DNA from: Winogradskyella sp. PG-2
Lineage (GTDB): Bacteria; Bacteroidota; Bacteroidia; Flavobacteriales; Flavobacteriaceae
NCBI RefSeq assembly: GCF_000828715.1
Contig: NZ_AP014583.1
Span: forward strand, 480,501-544,500
Direction of reading: 5' to 3'
DNA: 64,000 nucleotides
The position numbers and the translations under genes were made by a program. The notes under the pieces are model-generated. The model saw only the letters and a program-made list of their open reading frames with translations. It searched no databases and had not been told where the DNA came from. Position 1 is the first letter of the stretch. Every line of letters starts with the position of its first letter. Below are positions 8,131-19,177 of this stretch, one piece after another.

Positions 8131-9147
8131 TTATTTAAATCCTAGATTAACACCTAAAGAAAATACGTTAAACTCTGACATATGGTATTCTGCATTTAGT
8201 CTAAAAAAACCAAGCTTTAGTTTTATACCACCTGTAGCTCTTACTGCAGAAACTTCACTAGAAACAGAAAACGGATCTATAATAGTTTGCGTCGTTAAAA
8301 CACCATCAGTTACTCTATAATTTCCTAATAAATCTGATTCAGATTTTCCTTTTATATAACCTAAACCACCGTAAAAGTTTATAACAGGTAGTTTGGTAGA
8401 GGCTATTAACTGAAATAACCATGTATTCGTTTTGTTCTCCAATCTTTGATTTTCACCGTCAATTCCTGATGAGTCAGTAATATCATATGAACCATCAATA
8501 TGGTTATATGCTACTAAACCAGAAACTGCAACTGGCCATAGCTTATCCGCAGGTAACCATTGTGTAAATTCTAGTTGTAAACCTGCTCCATACATACTAA
8601 GGCTTACCTCATCTGTTTTTATTTATGGAACAAAACGAGCCTTTAACTCAATTCCACCTCCAATACCAACAGCACCTTGTATAAAAGCTGTAGGCAACAA
8701 ATCATAACTCTCTGAGCCAATTCCTTCTGGCAACTCAATCTGGGTTGTTTGATTACCAAAAATTGGATCATCATACGCTACTTCTACAAATATGGCAGGA
8801 TTATTTTCACCTAATACGGTTGATACCAACTGCGAACTTGGTCCTTGTACAAACTGTATATTATTATAATCAGTTGTATTAAGATTAAACATTTTGTCTT
8901 CGTCTTTGACCGTTGCTGCATTAGCTATTACTGAAATTTCAAAGCCAGCTAAAGGTTTTACTTTTGCAGAATTAAACCAGTTAGCATTCATGCTATGCAT
9001 TAGTCCATTACTACCTGAAGATAAGTAGTCATTTGCAAATCGCTGGGCATCTTCTACACCAGCAGCAAGTAATACGTCTATATCATTTTGAGCCTTACCA
9101 ATACATATCGATAAACATAAAATGATAGTAAAAACTAAATTTTTCAT
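8131..9147 (-). pseudogene. DUF6588-family outer-membrane protein, split by an in-frame TAA
   Basis: Two pieces, 8623-9147 (174 residues with signal peptide) and 8131-8595 (154 residues), lie in the same frame. They are separated only by a TAA at 8623-8625; translation resumes as IKTDEVSLSMYGAGLQLEF with no other stop. Joined, they give about 338 residues, the size of DUF6588 proteins. These have an N-terminal conserved part and a C-terminal beta-barrel-like part with alternating aromatic residues. So a single base change to a stop, or a sequence error, splits the gene. The second piece could only be made by internal initiation and would lack a signal peptide. Function is unknown. Confidence 0.75.
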
Positions 9148-9173
9148 AAGGGTTAAGTTTTAAATTTGGTCTT

Positions 9174-9181
9174 CAAATATA
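9174..9181 (-). promoter_or_regulatory. -7 promoter box of the DUF6588 gene
   Basis: The minus strand reads TATATTTG, an exact TAnnTTTG match 26 nt upstream of the ATG at 9147. The promoter is intact although the gene is interrupted. Confidence 0.55.
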
Positions 9182-9245
9182 ACAAAACACATATAAAAAA
9201 CGTATTTCACCGTTTTTTATTGCTATTAGTCGTAGATATAACAAA

Positions 9246-9282
9246 AAAAAGGCAACTACATTATTCATGTAATTGCCTTTTT
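9246..9282. terminator. Terminator downstream of gyrB
   Basis: Arms 9246-9261 and 9267-9282 give a 16-bp stem with one mismatch and loop TATTC, flanked by A/T runs on both sides. It ends gyrB transcripts on the minus strand. Confidence 0.75.
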
Positions 9283-9306
9283 AAATCGTCCTAATATACA
9301 ACCTAT

Positions 9307-11274
<1,968 letters not shown>

Positions 11275-11295
11275 TTAGTTCGAATTATGGCATAA

Positions 11296-11338
11296 AAAAA
11301 TGACACGCTTGTATCATTTTTGAATACTAACAAATATA
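11296..11338 (-). promoter_or_regulatory. gyrB promoter box and 5'-leader hairpin
   Basis: The minus strand has TATATTTG (11331-11338), an exact -7 box. The predicted start near 11325 is followed at once by a hairpin: arms 11296-11306 and 11311-11321, 11 bp with one G-T pair, loop of 4. The leader to the ATG at 11259 is about 65 nt. The hairpin ends in a T run on the minus strand, so it could act as an attenuator or as a 5'-end stabiliser. Confidence 0.5.
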
Positions 11339-11634
11339 CGAATTAAAGACCCTTTTTAAAAGCATTTTATAGATTGGAACTGATAATTATCAACATTTGT
11401 TAATTACTTAAAAGTGGCTTAAAACACTTAAAAACCATCTTAAATCAGACTTTAGAGATTTTGAAGCTTATATATAAATCAAAATATTACAAAAATGTCT
11501 TAGAATAAGAAAAATGAATTTTAGTTTACTTACAATTAAGTAAAAACCAAGTCTACTAACGCCCTTTTTACTAAACGGAAAGTCATTCAATTTTTAAATC
11601 GCATTAAGTAAAAATTAAATTCTGTGTCACCCAA
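11339..11634. other. Gene-free region upstream of gyrB with phased A-tracts
   Basis: No convincing coding frame was found. Four CTTAAA(A) blocks start at 11407, 11418, 11427 and 11439, spaced 11, 9 and 12 bp, close to one helical turn, as in intrinsically curved DNA. They lie about 70-110 bp upstream of the gyrB -7 box. A motif ATTAAGTAAAAA also occurs twice (near 11535 and 11603). The rest is plain AT-rich sequence up to the cyclase stop codon. Confidence 0.4.
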
Positions 11635-12456
11635 TTATTGACGTGTTAAAGCTACAATTCGCAATGGAGCTCCACTACCGTCTTCTATTTTCATTGGCAA
11701 AGCAATAACTTCAAAACCTGTATTAGGTAATTTTTCTAGATTCGCGACATTCTCAAAAGCAGGAATATTCTCTGAAAGCAATATCACATGACTCTTAAAA
11801 TACTCTGATTGCCCAAAATCTATACTCGGAGTATCTATACCTATTGCACTAATCGATCTATTCTCAATCAACCATGTTGCAGCTTCTGGAGATAATCCAG
11901 GAAAATGTAATAATCTAATAGCATCTGCTCCTCGTTGATCTGTACCCAAATATTTTAATTTATCTGGATAATATTTTGAATGCCCCGTTTCTAAAAGCAC
12001 TATAACCCCGTCTTCTATCTTGCCATTATTAGTTTCCCAATCTTTTAAGTCTTTAACACTCACCAAATAGTCCGGATTATTTAATGCTTTTTCAGAAACA
12101 TCTATTTTAATCCCATTTCCGATTAATCGTTCTAAAGGAATCTCTTCAACAGATTGTTTGCCCTTTGAAAAATGAATTGGAGCATCTATATGCGTACCGC
12201 CATGCTCGGCAGTTTCAAAATTATTTGCAGCATAAAAGAAGCCTTTATCTGTATCGCCTTTTGCTACGACTTCTAAATGAAATTCTTTAGCCGTAACCCA
12301 ATAAACGGTTTCTTCAGAGAACGTATGTGTAAGATCTATAATAGCGTTAGTCGTTTTTGCTTTTGGTTCGATTTCTGTTTTTGATTCGTTAGTATTATCT
12401 ACACAAGACCAATTTAAAGCAATTAATATTAATAGGCTGAGGTATTTCTTTTTCAT
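11635..12456 (-). CDS. Cyclase-family metal-dependent hydrolase, lipoprotein
   Basis: A 273-residue member of the cyclase / kynurenine-formamidase-like superfamily. The fold signature EHGGTHIDAPIHF supplies the His/Asp metal ligands, and a further LLETGHSKYY and IGIDTPSID complete the pattern. Relatives hydrolyse formamides or esters. A lipobox-like NWSC at residue 18 indicates export and lipid anchoring, so the substrate is likely extracytoplasmic rather than N-formylkynurenine. It is monocistronic, between the gyrB promoter region and the asnB remnant. The specific substrate cannot be read from sequence. Confidence 0.82.
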   Translation of the reverse strand: MKKKYLSLLILIALNWSCVDNTNESKTEIEPKAKTTNAIIDLTHTFSEETVYWVTAKEFHLEVVAKGDTDKGFFYAANNFETAEHGGTHIDAPIHFSKGKQSVEEIPLERLIGNGIKIDVSEKALNNPDYLVSVKDLKDWETNNGKIEDGVIVLLETGHSKYYPDKLKYLGTDQRGADAIRLLHFPGLSPEAATWLIENRSISAIGIDTPSIDFGQSEYFKSHVILLSENIPAFENVANLEKLPNTGFEVIALPMKIEDGSGAPLRIVALTRQ

Positions 12457-12523
12457 AGTTCGGAAATCAAATTAATAATTGAGCATAATAAACACTTAAA
12501 TATACCCATTTTTAAACAAAAAA

Positions 12524-12543
12524 AGCCAGCATAAATGCTGGCT
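12524..12543 (-). terminator. Terminator downstream of the asnB remnant
   Basis: A perfect 9-bp stem AGCCAGCAT / ATGCTGGCT with loop AA is followed on the minus strand by a run of seven T. It would end transcripts coming through the tricorn protease gene and the asnB remnant. It differs in sequence from the terminator of intact asnB. Confidence 0.75.
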
Positions 12544-12564
12544 TAAACTATTTACAATTGGCTG

Positions 12565-12815
12565 TTAATATGCCTCATCATGCACATTGGCAATGGCTCT
12601 ACCAGATGGATCGTTTATGTTTTTAAAGGCTTCGTCCGATTCTAAAGCAGTTGCAATACAGCATGCTACACTTGCTTCTTGTGGCACATCACTAGGGAAA
12701 GTTCTTCAAAAATAGTTCTCTAGTAGTACTCCTCTTTGTTTAAAGAAGTATTAATTGGAATGCTACATTTGCTATTTGCTCGTCAGTCACTTCTTTACCT
12801 ACTAATTCTTTAAAC
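12565..12815 (-). pseudogene. Decayed second copy of the 3' end of asnB
   Basis: The minus strand here matches the last about 290 nt of intact asnB (16161-16450). The final codons translate as SGRAIANVHDEAY and stop, identical to the AsnB C-terminus, and the preceding segment is also near-identical in protein. Relative to asnB it has a 15-nt in-frame deletion (loss of AAASS), a 1-nt loss causing a frameshift, and further small deletions upstream. In the last 43 codons about nine differences are synonymous and four are not, so the copy diverged as a working gene before decaying. It overlaps the stop codon of the tricorn protease gene. Confidence 0.85.
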
Positions 12816-15800
12816 CTTTCATAATCTCTTCAATTGCCTTATCTAATTGAGGTTGATTACCTGTTAAGCGATCTTTAAAATCTTCTTTGATATAGATATC
12901 TGGAACTACACCAGTTTTTTCTAAATTATCACCATTTAAAGCGTAACAGCCCCATGATGGTAGTCTATAGAATGAGCCATCGACTAAACCTGCTCCTGAT
13001 GTAAAAATAATCCAACGATAGGTTTCTGTTCCTATCACTTTACCTAAGCCTAATTCTTTAAAACCTGCAGATGTCACCTCAGCATCACTAAGTGACTGTT
13101 CGTTCACTAGAACAATAATTGGTTTTGCTGCTGGTCCAAAATTTGGTTGTGATGCTAATTTGCCTTCTCTATATTTCCACTGTGCGTATGGTTTTTGAGA
13201 TAAAAACTGAAGCACATCATCGTGTACATTTCCACCTGTATTATTTCTTAAATCTAAAATGAGTGCGTCTTTGTTGTAGGCTTCAGAAACCATTTCTCGC
13301 TTAAAGTTGTTTAACTCGCCACCTCCCATATTTTTCATGTGGACGTAAGCGATTTTACTTCCGCTTTTAGAATCTACATAAGATTGGTTAGAAGCGACCC
13401 ATTCATCATATAATAATCCTCTTAAATTTCCTGATGAAATTGGGTGAATATTCACAGTATTTGTTTGTCCTTTTCTTTTAAACTGAAGCTGCATTTCTTT
13501 ATTCATAGATGGTTTAGAAAAATAGATTTCTCTATTCATTTTAGCATCTACAGACTCACCATTAACACTTGAAAGTATGTCACCAGGTCTAATATCTTTT
13601 CCTGAAATATCACTAGGACTTTTAGCGACGATATGCTCTACTTTATAAGGGTTATCTTTTGAAAAGATAATCCCTGTTTCTAAAGTTCTACTACCATAGT
13701 AAGGATTATCTTCTCGACCACGTGTTCTAAAACCAAAATGTGACGTATTTAATTCTCCCAACATATCATTAAATAACAAACTCAATTGAGAGCGTTTTGT
13801 AATATAAGGCAAAAATGATGCGTATTTATCTCTTAGTTTTTGCCAATTCTCTCCATGGAAATTCTCGTCATAGAAATTAGATTCAAAACCTGCCCATGCT
13901 TCATGAAACATTTGATTAAACTCGCTTACTAGATTTTTTTGAAACTTAGCATCTACATCAATCTTCTCCATTTTATTAGAAGACGGATTTAGTGTATTAA
14001 TATTCCCATTTACTAGGATGTAATGAGATCCTTTTACACTCACTATTAAACCTCCTCTAATACGCTGCTTATCTGCTTTTTCAGTTTTATTATCTTCAAA
14101 AGGTTTTAATACAGTTCTCCATAAATTAAAATTACCTTCATCGTGATTAGATCCGTAATAAATATAAGACGTCTCATCTTTTGTAATTTCATAAGCATTA
14201 CTTTGAGAGCCAAATGACGGACTGATAAGCTGTAAACGATCCATTAACCCATCTTCATTGATTGTTATAGCAATAGCTGCTTCTTTGTCCTCATCCGTTT
14301 CTTCTTTCTTTTCGTCTTTTTTCTTTTTCTCTTCTTTGAAAAGCGCATCAAATTTATCGGATTCAAAAGGTGCTTCGAACCGATCTAAAGCCATTCTATA
14401 AATCTTAGTATCTCCAGGACCTCTAGGAAAACCAGGTTGTGTTAAATTAGAATCAAAATAAATATACTTACCATCCTTAGACCAAATAGGATTACTTTCA
14501 CTTACACCAGTATTTGTTAGGTTTAATATCTTTTTTGACGGAATGTGATAGGTAAAAATATCTAGTTCAAAATTTCTATATGCATTATAAACTATATAAT
14601 TACAATCTGGCGAAAAATTTGGTGAAGGCGGATACAAATCCCAAAACTCATCTTTAACTATAGTCGTGCTTTTAAAATCACTTAAATTGATTATTCGCAA
14701 TTCATTACGACCACTAACATAAGTTGCATGCTCTTGTTTATTATCTAAAGTGAGGTTTACATTGTTTTGTGCTTCGTTGGTTAAACGATTTTCATTACCA
14801 TTACCATCTGCAGAAATAGTATATAAATTACTATAACCATTTGCTGTTTGATTGTACAATAAAGATTTATTATCCTTTAACCATTTTACTTCTAAAACAC
14901 GTTCATCTGCGTTAGTATTAATCTTAGAAACAAACTTTCCTTTAACATCTGAAACGAATAACTCACCTCGAGACACAAAGGCCATTTTTTTATTATCCGG
15001 TGATACATCAAAATAAGAAATATTACCTTTTACTTTAAAATCCTGTGATTTGGAAAGGGTATTGTTAGTATTTATTGTAATATCTACTTTTTTTGTGTTT
15101 TTACTTGCAACATCATATAAAAAGATTTGATAATCTTTTGTAAAGACAAGTTTTTCTCCATTTGCACTTACTTGTGGTCTGCCGATGGAAGATTTAAACT
15201 TCGTAAGATTAGTTTTAGTAGTATTGGTAAATGTGTACAGATTGTATTCTCCATTCACCTCATCAGAAGCAAAATAAACTATCCCGTTTTGATCTATGGT
15301 TACCCACATATCTTTACCATTATAATCCGTAAATTCTTTATATATTTTAGTCTTTGGATTATATGATTTTACTTCTGGATTATAATCACCTTTGTATCGC
15401 TTACGATGTGTAAAATTTTTACTTTCCCAACTCTCGTTAAAGAAAACTTCTCCTGTTTTTGGGTGTTCCATAACATTATGAACATTATTAAAATAGTGCT
15501 CAAAAATTCGTGCAGGAGTTCCGCCATTAGCTGTAATTGTATATCCACTAAATCGATTGTAACGTGAGGACGTAAAATGAATTTTCTTAGAATCCCAAGA
15601 CCAACTATCAACATCATCTGCAGTATCGTGAAACGTGAGTTGTTTAATTTCTCCACCATTCATGGACATGACATAAACATCTCTATTACCATATTGTATA
15701 GCGCTAAACGCAATCCAATTACCATCTGGCGATATTCTTGGTAAAGTCTCTTCACCTTTCATTGCTGTAATACGCGATGCTTCACCTCCAGAAGATGCAA

Positions 15801-15948
15801 CTTTCCACAAATCACCATCATAGCTAAATACTATGGTTTCTCCATCTGGTGACAAACTTGGATCCATTTGAAAAAAAGTGTCTTGAGCGCTTATTATTCC
15901 ACTAAATAAAAATGAAATAAGGATAAAAATTGAATGATACATTTTCAT
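12802..15948 (-). CDS. Tricorn-type S41 protease homologue
   Basis: A 1048-residue exported protease from the ATG at 15948. The frame could extend to 16080, but only the inner start gives a signal peptide (residues 1-22, ends SGIISAQ). The N-terminal half is a beta-propeller of PD40-type repeats (MDPSLSPDGETIVFSYDGD, PRISPDGNWIAFSA). Next come a Lys/Glu-rich linker near 560, a C1-like domain, a PDZ domain (DIRPGDILSSVNGESV), and a C-terminal S41 core. The catalytic set is present: Ser736-His737 (NTSHFG), Ser954-Asp955 (SLSDAE) and Glu1010 (NLEKTG). It would degrade peptides in the periplasm. Its 3' end runs into asnB-like sequence. Confidence 0.88.
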   Translation of the reverse strand: MKMYHSIFILISFLFSGIISAQDTFFQMDPSLSPDGETIVFSYDGDLWKVASSGGEASRITAMKGEETLPRISPDGNWIAFSAIQYGNRDVYVMSMNGGEIKQLTFHDTADDVDSWSWDSKKIHFTSSRYNRFSGYTITANGGTPARIFEHYFNNVHNVMEHPKTGEVFFNESWESKNFTHRKRYKGDYNPEVKSYNPKTKIYKEFTDYNGKDMWVTIDQNGIVYFASDEVNGEYNLYTFTNTTKTNLTKFKSSIGRPQVSANGEKLVFTKDYQIFLYDVASKNTKKVDITINTNNTLSKSQDFKVKGNISYFDVSPDNKKMAFVSRGELFVSDVKGKFVSKINTNADERVLEVKWLKDNKSLLYNQTANGYSNLYTISADGNGNENRLTNEAQNNVNLTLDNKQEHATYVSGRNELRIINLSDFKSTTIVKDEFWDLYPPSPNFSPDCNYIVYNAYRNFELDIFTYHIPSKKILNLTNTGVSESNPIWSKDGKYIYFDSNLTQPGFPRGPGDTKIYRMALDRFEAPFESDKFDALFKEEKKKKDEKKEETDEDKEAAIAITINEDGLMDRLQLISPSFGSQSNAYEITKDETSYIYYGSNHDEGNFNLWRTVLKPFEDNKTEKADKQRIRGGLIVSVKGSHYILVNGNINTLNPSSNKMEKIDVDAKFQKNLVSEFNQMFHEAWAGFESNFYDENFHGENWQKLRDKYASFLPYITKRSQLSLLFNDMLGELNTSHFGFRTRGREDNPYYGSRTLETGIIFSKDNPYKVEHIVAKSPSDISGKDIRPGDILSSVNGESVDAKMNREIYFSKPSMNKEMQLQFKRKGQTNTVNIHPISSGNLRGLLYDEWVASNQSYVDSKSGSKIAYVHMKNMGGGELNNFKREMVSEAYNKDALILDLRNNTGGNVHDDVLQFLSQKPYAQWKYREGKLASQPNFGPAAKPIIVLVNEQSLSDAEVTSAGFKELGLGKVIGTETYRWIIFTSGAGLVDGSFYRLPSWGCYALNGDNLEKTGVVPDIYIKEDFKDRLTGNQPQLDKAIEEIMKGLKN

Positions 15949-16111
15949 GATACTTGTATATTTTAGATTGATGTATATTATCGGAAAGATTGAATTATAA
16001 TTGGTGAGGTCTTTAAAGGTAATCTTTTTCAAATAAAAAAGGCTAATGACAACTAACGTTTCAAAGCCTAAACTTGCCATACTTATAAACTCAAAAGAGT
16101 ATAAATAAAAA

Positions 16112-16132
16112 GGTTGGCAAATATTGCCAACC
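16112..16132 (-). terminator. asnB terminator
   Basis: A 9-bp stem GGTTGGCAA / TTGCCAACC with a 3-nt loop is followed on the minus strand by TTTTTATTT. It lies 29 nt after the asnB stop codon and before the tricorn gene. Confidence 0.75.
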
Positions 16133-16160
16133 CTTAATAATAAACCAATCTCATTAGTCT

Positions 16161-17822
16161 TTAATACGCTTCATCATGCACATTAGCAATAGCTCTACCA
16201 GATGGGTCATTCATGTTTTTAAAGGCCTCGTCCCATTCTAAAGCAGTAGCTGTACTACATGCAACACTTGCTTCTTGTGGCACGCTTGAAGCAGCCGCAT
16301 CACTAGGGAAATGTCCTTCAAATATAGTTCTATAATAATATTCTTCCTTGTTTAAAGGTGTATTAATTGGAAAACGGAATGCTGCATTTTCCATTTGCTC
16401 GTCTGTTATTTCTTTCTCTACTAAATCTTTTAGTGCGTCAATCCAACTATAACCAACTCCATCACTAAACTGTTCTTTTTGTCTCCAGGCTACGCTTTCT
16501 GGTATCATGTCCTCAAATGCTTTGCGAACTACCCATTTTTCCATACGTTCTCCGTTAATCATTTTATCTTTTGGGTTGATACGCATCGCAACATCCATAA
16601 ATTCTTTATCTAAAAATGGCACACGTCCTTCAATTCCCCATGCTGCTAAACTTTTGTTTGCTCTTAGGCAATCATACATATGAAGTTTATCTAATTTACG
16701 AACCGTTTCATCATGGAACTCTTTAGCATCTGGTGCCTTATGAAAATACAAATAGCCTCCAAAAATTTCATCAGCTCCTTCACCAGATAATACCATTTTA
16801 ATTCCCATAGATTTAATAACTCGCGCCATTAAGTACATTGGAGTTGAGGAACGTATCGTCGTAATATCGTAAGTCTCAATGTTGTAAATTACATCTTTAA
16901 TCGCATCTAAACCTTCTTGGATTGTGAATTTAATTTCGTGATGCACAGTCCCAATATGATCTGCTACTTTTTTAGCGGCAGCCAAATCTGGCGAACCTTC
17001 TAGTCCTACCGAGAACGAGTGCAACTGTGGCCACCATGCTTTCTCTTTATCATCAGCTTCAATTCGTCTTTCAGAATATTTTTTAGCAATAGCAGACGTT
17101 ACGGAAGAATCTAGTCCACCAGAAAGTAATACACCATAAGGCACATCACTCATTAATTGCCTGTGTACTGCGTCTTCTAGTGCTTGTTTTACCTCAGCAA
17201 TACTCGTTTCATTCTCCTTTACAGCATCATACTCTGTCCAGTCACGCTTGTACCATTTTACAAACTCACCATCTTTACTAGACATATAATGTCCTGGAGG
17301 AAATAATTCAATTTTTGTACAAATCCCTTCTAAAGCTTTTAATTCTGAAGCTACGAAGAACGTTCCGTTTTTATCCCAACCAATGTATAAAGGAATAATG
17401 CCCATATGATCTCTTGCAATAAAATACTCATCCTTCTCTGTATCATAAATAGCGAAACCAAAAATTCCATTCATATCATCTACAAAGTCCACACCTTTTT
17501 CTTGGTATAAAGCTAAAATAACTTCACAATCGCTTTCAGTCTGAAAATCATAATCAGGAAATTGAGCACGTAATTCTCTATGGTTATATATTTCTCCGTT
17601 TGCTGCTAAAATTAATTTTTTGTCTGGACTGAATAAAGGTTGTTTTCCTGAAGCAGGATCTACAATTGCTAAACGCTCGTGAGCCAAGATTGCCTTATCA
17701 TCACTGTAAATACCACTCCAGTCTGGACCACGATGTCTAATGGTTTTTGCCATTTCTAAAACCTGAGGTCTTAAATCATCTGTCTTTTGTTTTATATCGA
17801 ACGCACATACTATTCCGCACAT
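16161..17822 (-). CDS. asnB: Asparagine synthetase B (glutamine-hydrolysing)
   Basis: A 553-residue cytoplasmic enzyme making asparagine from aspartate, ATP and glutamine. Cys2 (MCGIVCAFD) is the glutaminase nucleophile after Met removal, with RHRGPD, NGEIYNH and ESDCE completing the class II amidotransferase domain. The synthetase domain carries the PPi loop SGGLDSS at residues 234-240 and SGEGADEIFGGY. Length equals the E. coli enzyme (554). Its last about 95 codons are repeated, decayed, at 12565-12815. It is probably transcribed alone from the 17823-18146 gap and ends at its own hairpin. Confidence 0.97.
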   Translation of the reverse strand: MCGIVCAFDIKQKTDDLRPQVLEMAKTIRHRGPDWSGIYSDDKAILAHERLAIVDPASGKQPLFSPDKKLILAANGEIYNHRELRAQFPDYDFQTESDCEVILALYQEKGVDFVDDMNGIFGFAIYDTEKDEYFIARDHMGIIPLYIGWDKNGTFFVASELKALEGICTKIELFPPGHYMSSKDGEFVKWYKRDWTEYDAVKENETSIAEVKQALEDAVHRQLMSDVPYGVLLSGGLDSSVTSAIAKKYSERRIEADDKEKAWWPQLHSFSVGLEGSPDLAAAKKVADHIGTVHHEIKFTIQEGLDAIKDVIYNIETYDITTIRSSTPMYLMARVIKSMGIKMVLSGEGADEIFGGYLYFHKAPDAKEFHDETVRKLDKLHMYDCLRANKSLAAWGIEGRVPFLDKEFMDVAMRINPKDKMINGERMEKWVVRKAFEDMIPESVAWRQKEQFSDGVGYSWIDALKDLVEKEITDEQMENAAFRFPINTPLNKEEYYYRTIFEGHFPSDAAASSVPQEASVACSTATALEWDEAFKNMNDPSGRAIANVHDEAY

Positions 17823-18146
17823 AACTTTTAGCTTTAATATTAATTACGATACAAATATGATCTTAATGTTTCATTTATTAAACACATAACGGAATAATAG
17901 TAACAAATTATAAATATAATTAGGTATTAAACATTAATTTATAATAATTAGGCGTTAATTTTAGTTATTAAACTATCAATTTGTAAATTTTAATATTTCC
18001 TTACGACATAATCTTCATATTATATTCTAATTTTATCAAATAAACTTTAAAACTAATTATGAAACGAGCATGTTCGAATTAATGTCATTTACGGATTGAT
18101 AAATAGCGAACAGCATGTGACGACATAAAAAAACAAACAAAAACAC
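17823..18146. promoter_or_regulatory. Divergent promoter region, asnB and DUF2911 gene
   Basis: 324 bp with no coding frame. For asnB the minus strand has CATATTTG about 30 nt upstream of the ATG, one mismatch from the -7 consensus. No exact box was found for the rightward gene. ACGACATA occurs twice (18003-18010 and 18120-18127), and GCATGTTCG near 18069 is loosely inverted as CGAACAGCATG near 18107. These could be regulator sites, but nothing identifies a binder. Confidence 0.35.
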
Positions 18147-18686
18147 ATGAAAACATCAAGACTATTTACAACTATTGCATTTGCATTTATGATGCTTGTA
18201 TCCTTTAATGTTGAAGCTCAAAAATTCAGAGGTTTAGACAAAAGTCCGTTAGACGCGACTTCTCTAGGAAGAGGCAGTAAACAAGCGGCTATTGTATATT
18301 ACAGTAGACCACAACTAAAAGGAAGAACAGTTGGTAAAGACATTGCACCTAATAGTAAAGTATGGAGAACCGGAGCCAATGAAGCTACAAAGCTTATCCT
18401 TAACGTTGATATGAAACTTAATGGAGCTGCTCTTAAAGCAGGAACTTATTCTATTTTCACAATTCCAGGTGAAAAAGAATGGAAAGTTATGATCAGTACG
18501 GACACTAATAATTGGGGTTCATCTGGTTATAAGGAAGATAATATTGTAGCAAGTATTACTGTGCCTGTTACAGAAGGTGATGAATCTCTAGAAGCATTCT
18601 CTATGACTTTTGAAGCGAAAGACAATGGAGCTCATTTGCATATGGGTTGGGACAAAGTACGTATTGCTGTGCCTTTTACGAAATAG
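18147..18686 (+). CDS. DUF2911-family secreted protein
   Basis: A 179-residue protein with a signal peptide ending near FNVEAQ. The DUF2911 domain is recognised from YYSRPQLKGRTVG, VWRTGANEATKL and LKAGTYSIFTIPG, then HLHMGWDKVRIAVPF at the end. This family is widespread in Bacteroidota and exported; its biochemical role is not known to me. It is monocistronic, divergent from asnB, and ends in a strong bidirectional hairpin shared with the convergent surface operon. Confidence 0.9.
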   Translation: MKTSRLFTTIAFAFMMLVSFNVEAQKFRGLDKSPLDATSLGRGSKQAAIVYYSRPQLKGRTVGKDIAPNSKVWRTGANEATKLILNVDMKLNGAALKAGTYSIFTIPGEKEWKVMISTDTNNWGSSGYKEDNIVASITVPVTEGDESLEAFSMTFEAKDNGAHLHMGWDKVRIAVPFTK

Positions 18687-18708
18687 AACAAAACAATTTA
18701 TAAAAAAA

Positions 18709-18731
18709 AACGCCTTATCTCTCAAGGCGTT
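18709..18731. terminator. Bidirectional terminator
   Basis: Stem AACGCCTT / AAGGCGTT (18709-18716, 18724-18731) with a 7-nt loop has long A and T runs on both sides. It ends the DUF2911 transcript and the leftward collar/LamG operon. Confidence 0.85.
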
Positions 18732-18767
18732 TTTTTTACACTATAATTAAACCTAATTCATAAAAAC

Positions 18768-19175
18768 CTAGAGTACTAATTCAAAATCATCTTGAATTAT
18801 AAATCTAATTTCATCGGTAACACCAGTATCCACCAACTGAGCAATATTCTGACCATCTACTAATACAACAGGTTGTCTTTGATAACCTATCTGATTAAAA
18901 GTCATACTATATAATGCCCCATTTAAAGTGTATTGAATTTGCGTTACAGCAATTGATCCAGAACCTTCCTGCTCTGTGACTATTTGAATAGCATAGTTTT
19001 CGTTAACATCTAAACAATCTGTCGCAATTGGTGTGCCGTTTTCATTTACAAATTCTATTGAAATTGGACTAAGGGTATTCGTATTCGAAGTACTTGTGCT
19101 ATCATCATCGCTTGAACAATTTGTTACGATAATAAAAAACCCAAATACCATTAATATTGAAAATATTGATTTCAT
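18768..19175 (-). CDS. Small lipoprotein, last gene of the collar/LamG operon
   Basis: A 135-residue lipoprotein: hydrophobic signal, then TNCSSDDDSTSTS, a Cys followed by acidic residues as in surface-exposed Bacteroidota lipoproteins. The mature part is a single beta-rich domain (about residues 40-135) that I do not recognise. It starts 2 nt after the stop of the 308-residue secreted protein, so the two are almost certainly co-transcribed and probably act together at the cell surface. No enzymatic motif is seen. Confidence 0.75.
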   Translation of the reverse strand: MKSIFSILMVFGFFIIVTNCSSDDDSTSTSNTNTLSPISIEFVNENGTPIATDCLDVNENYAIQIVTEQEGSGSIAVTQIQYTLNGALYSMTFNQIGYQRQPVVLVDGQNIAQLVDTGVTDEIRFIIQDDFELVL

Positions 19176-19177
19176 AA

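Noticed and set aside
12565..12815. Small coding gene encoding an AsnB C-terminus
   Set aside because: There is no start codon with a continuous frame; frameshifts and deletions show it is a remnant.
15949..16080. 44-residue N-terminal extension of the tricorn protease
   Set aside because: The extension would bury the signal peptide that begins at the ATG at 15948.
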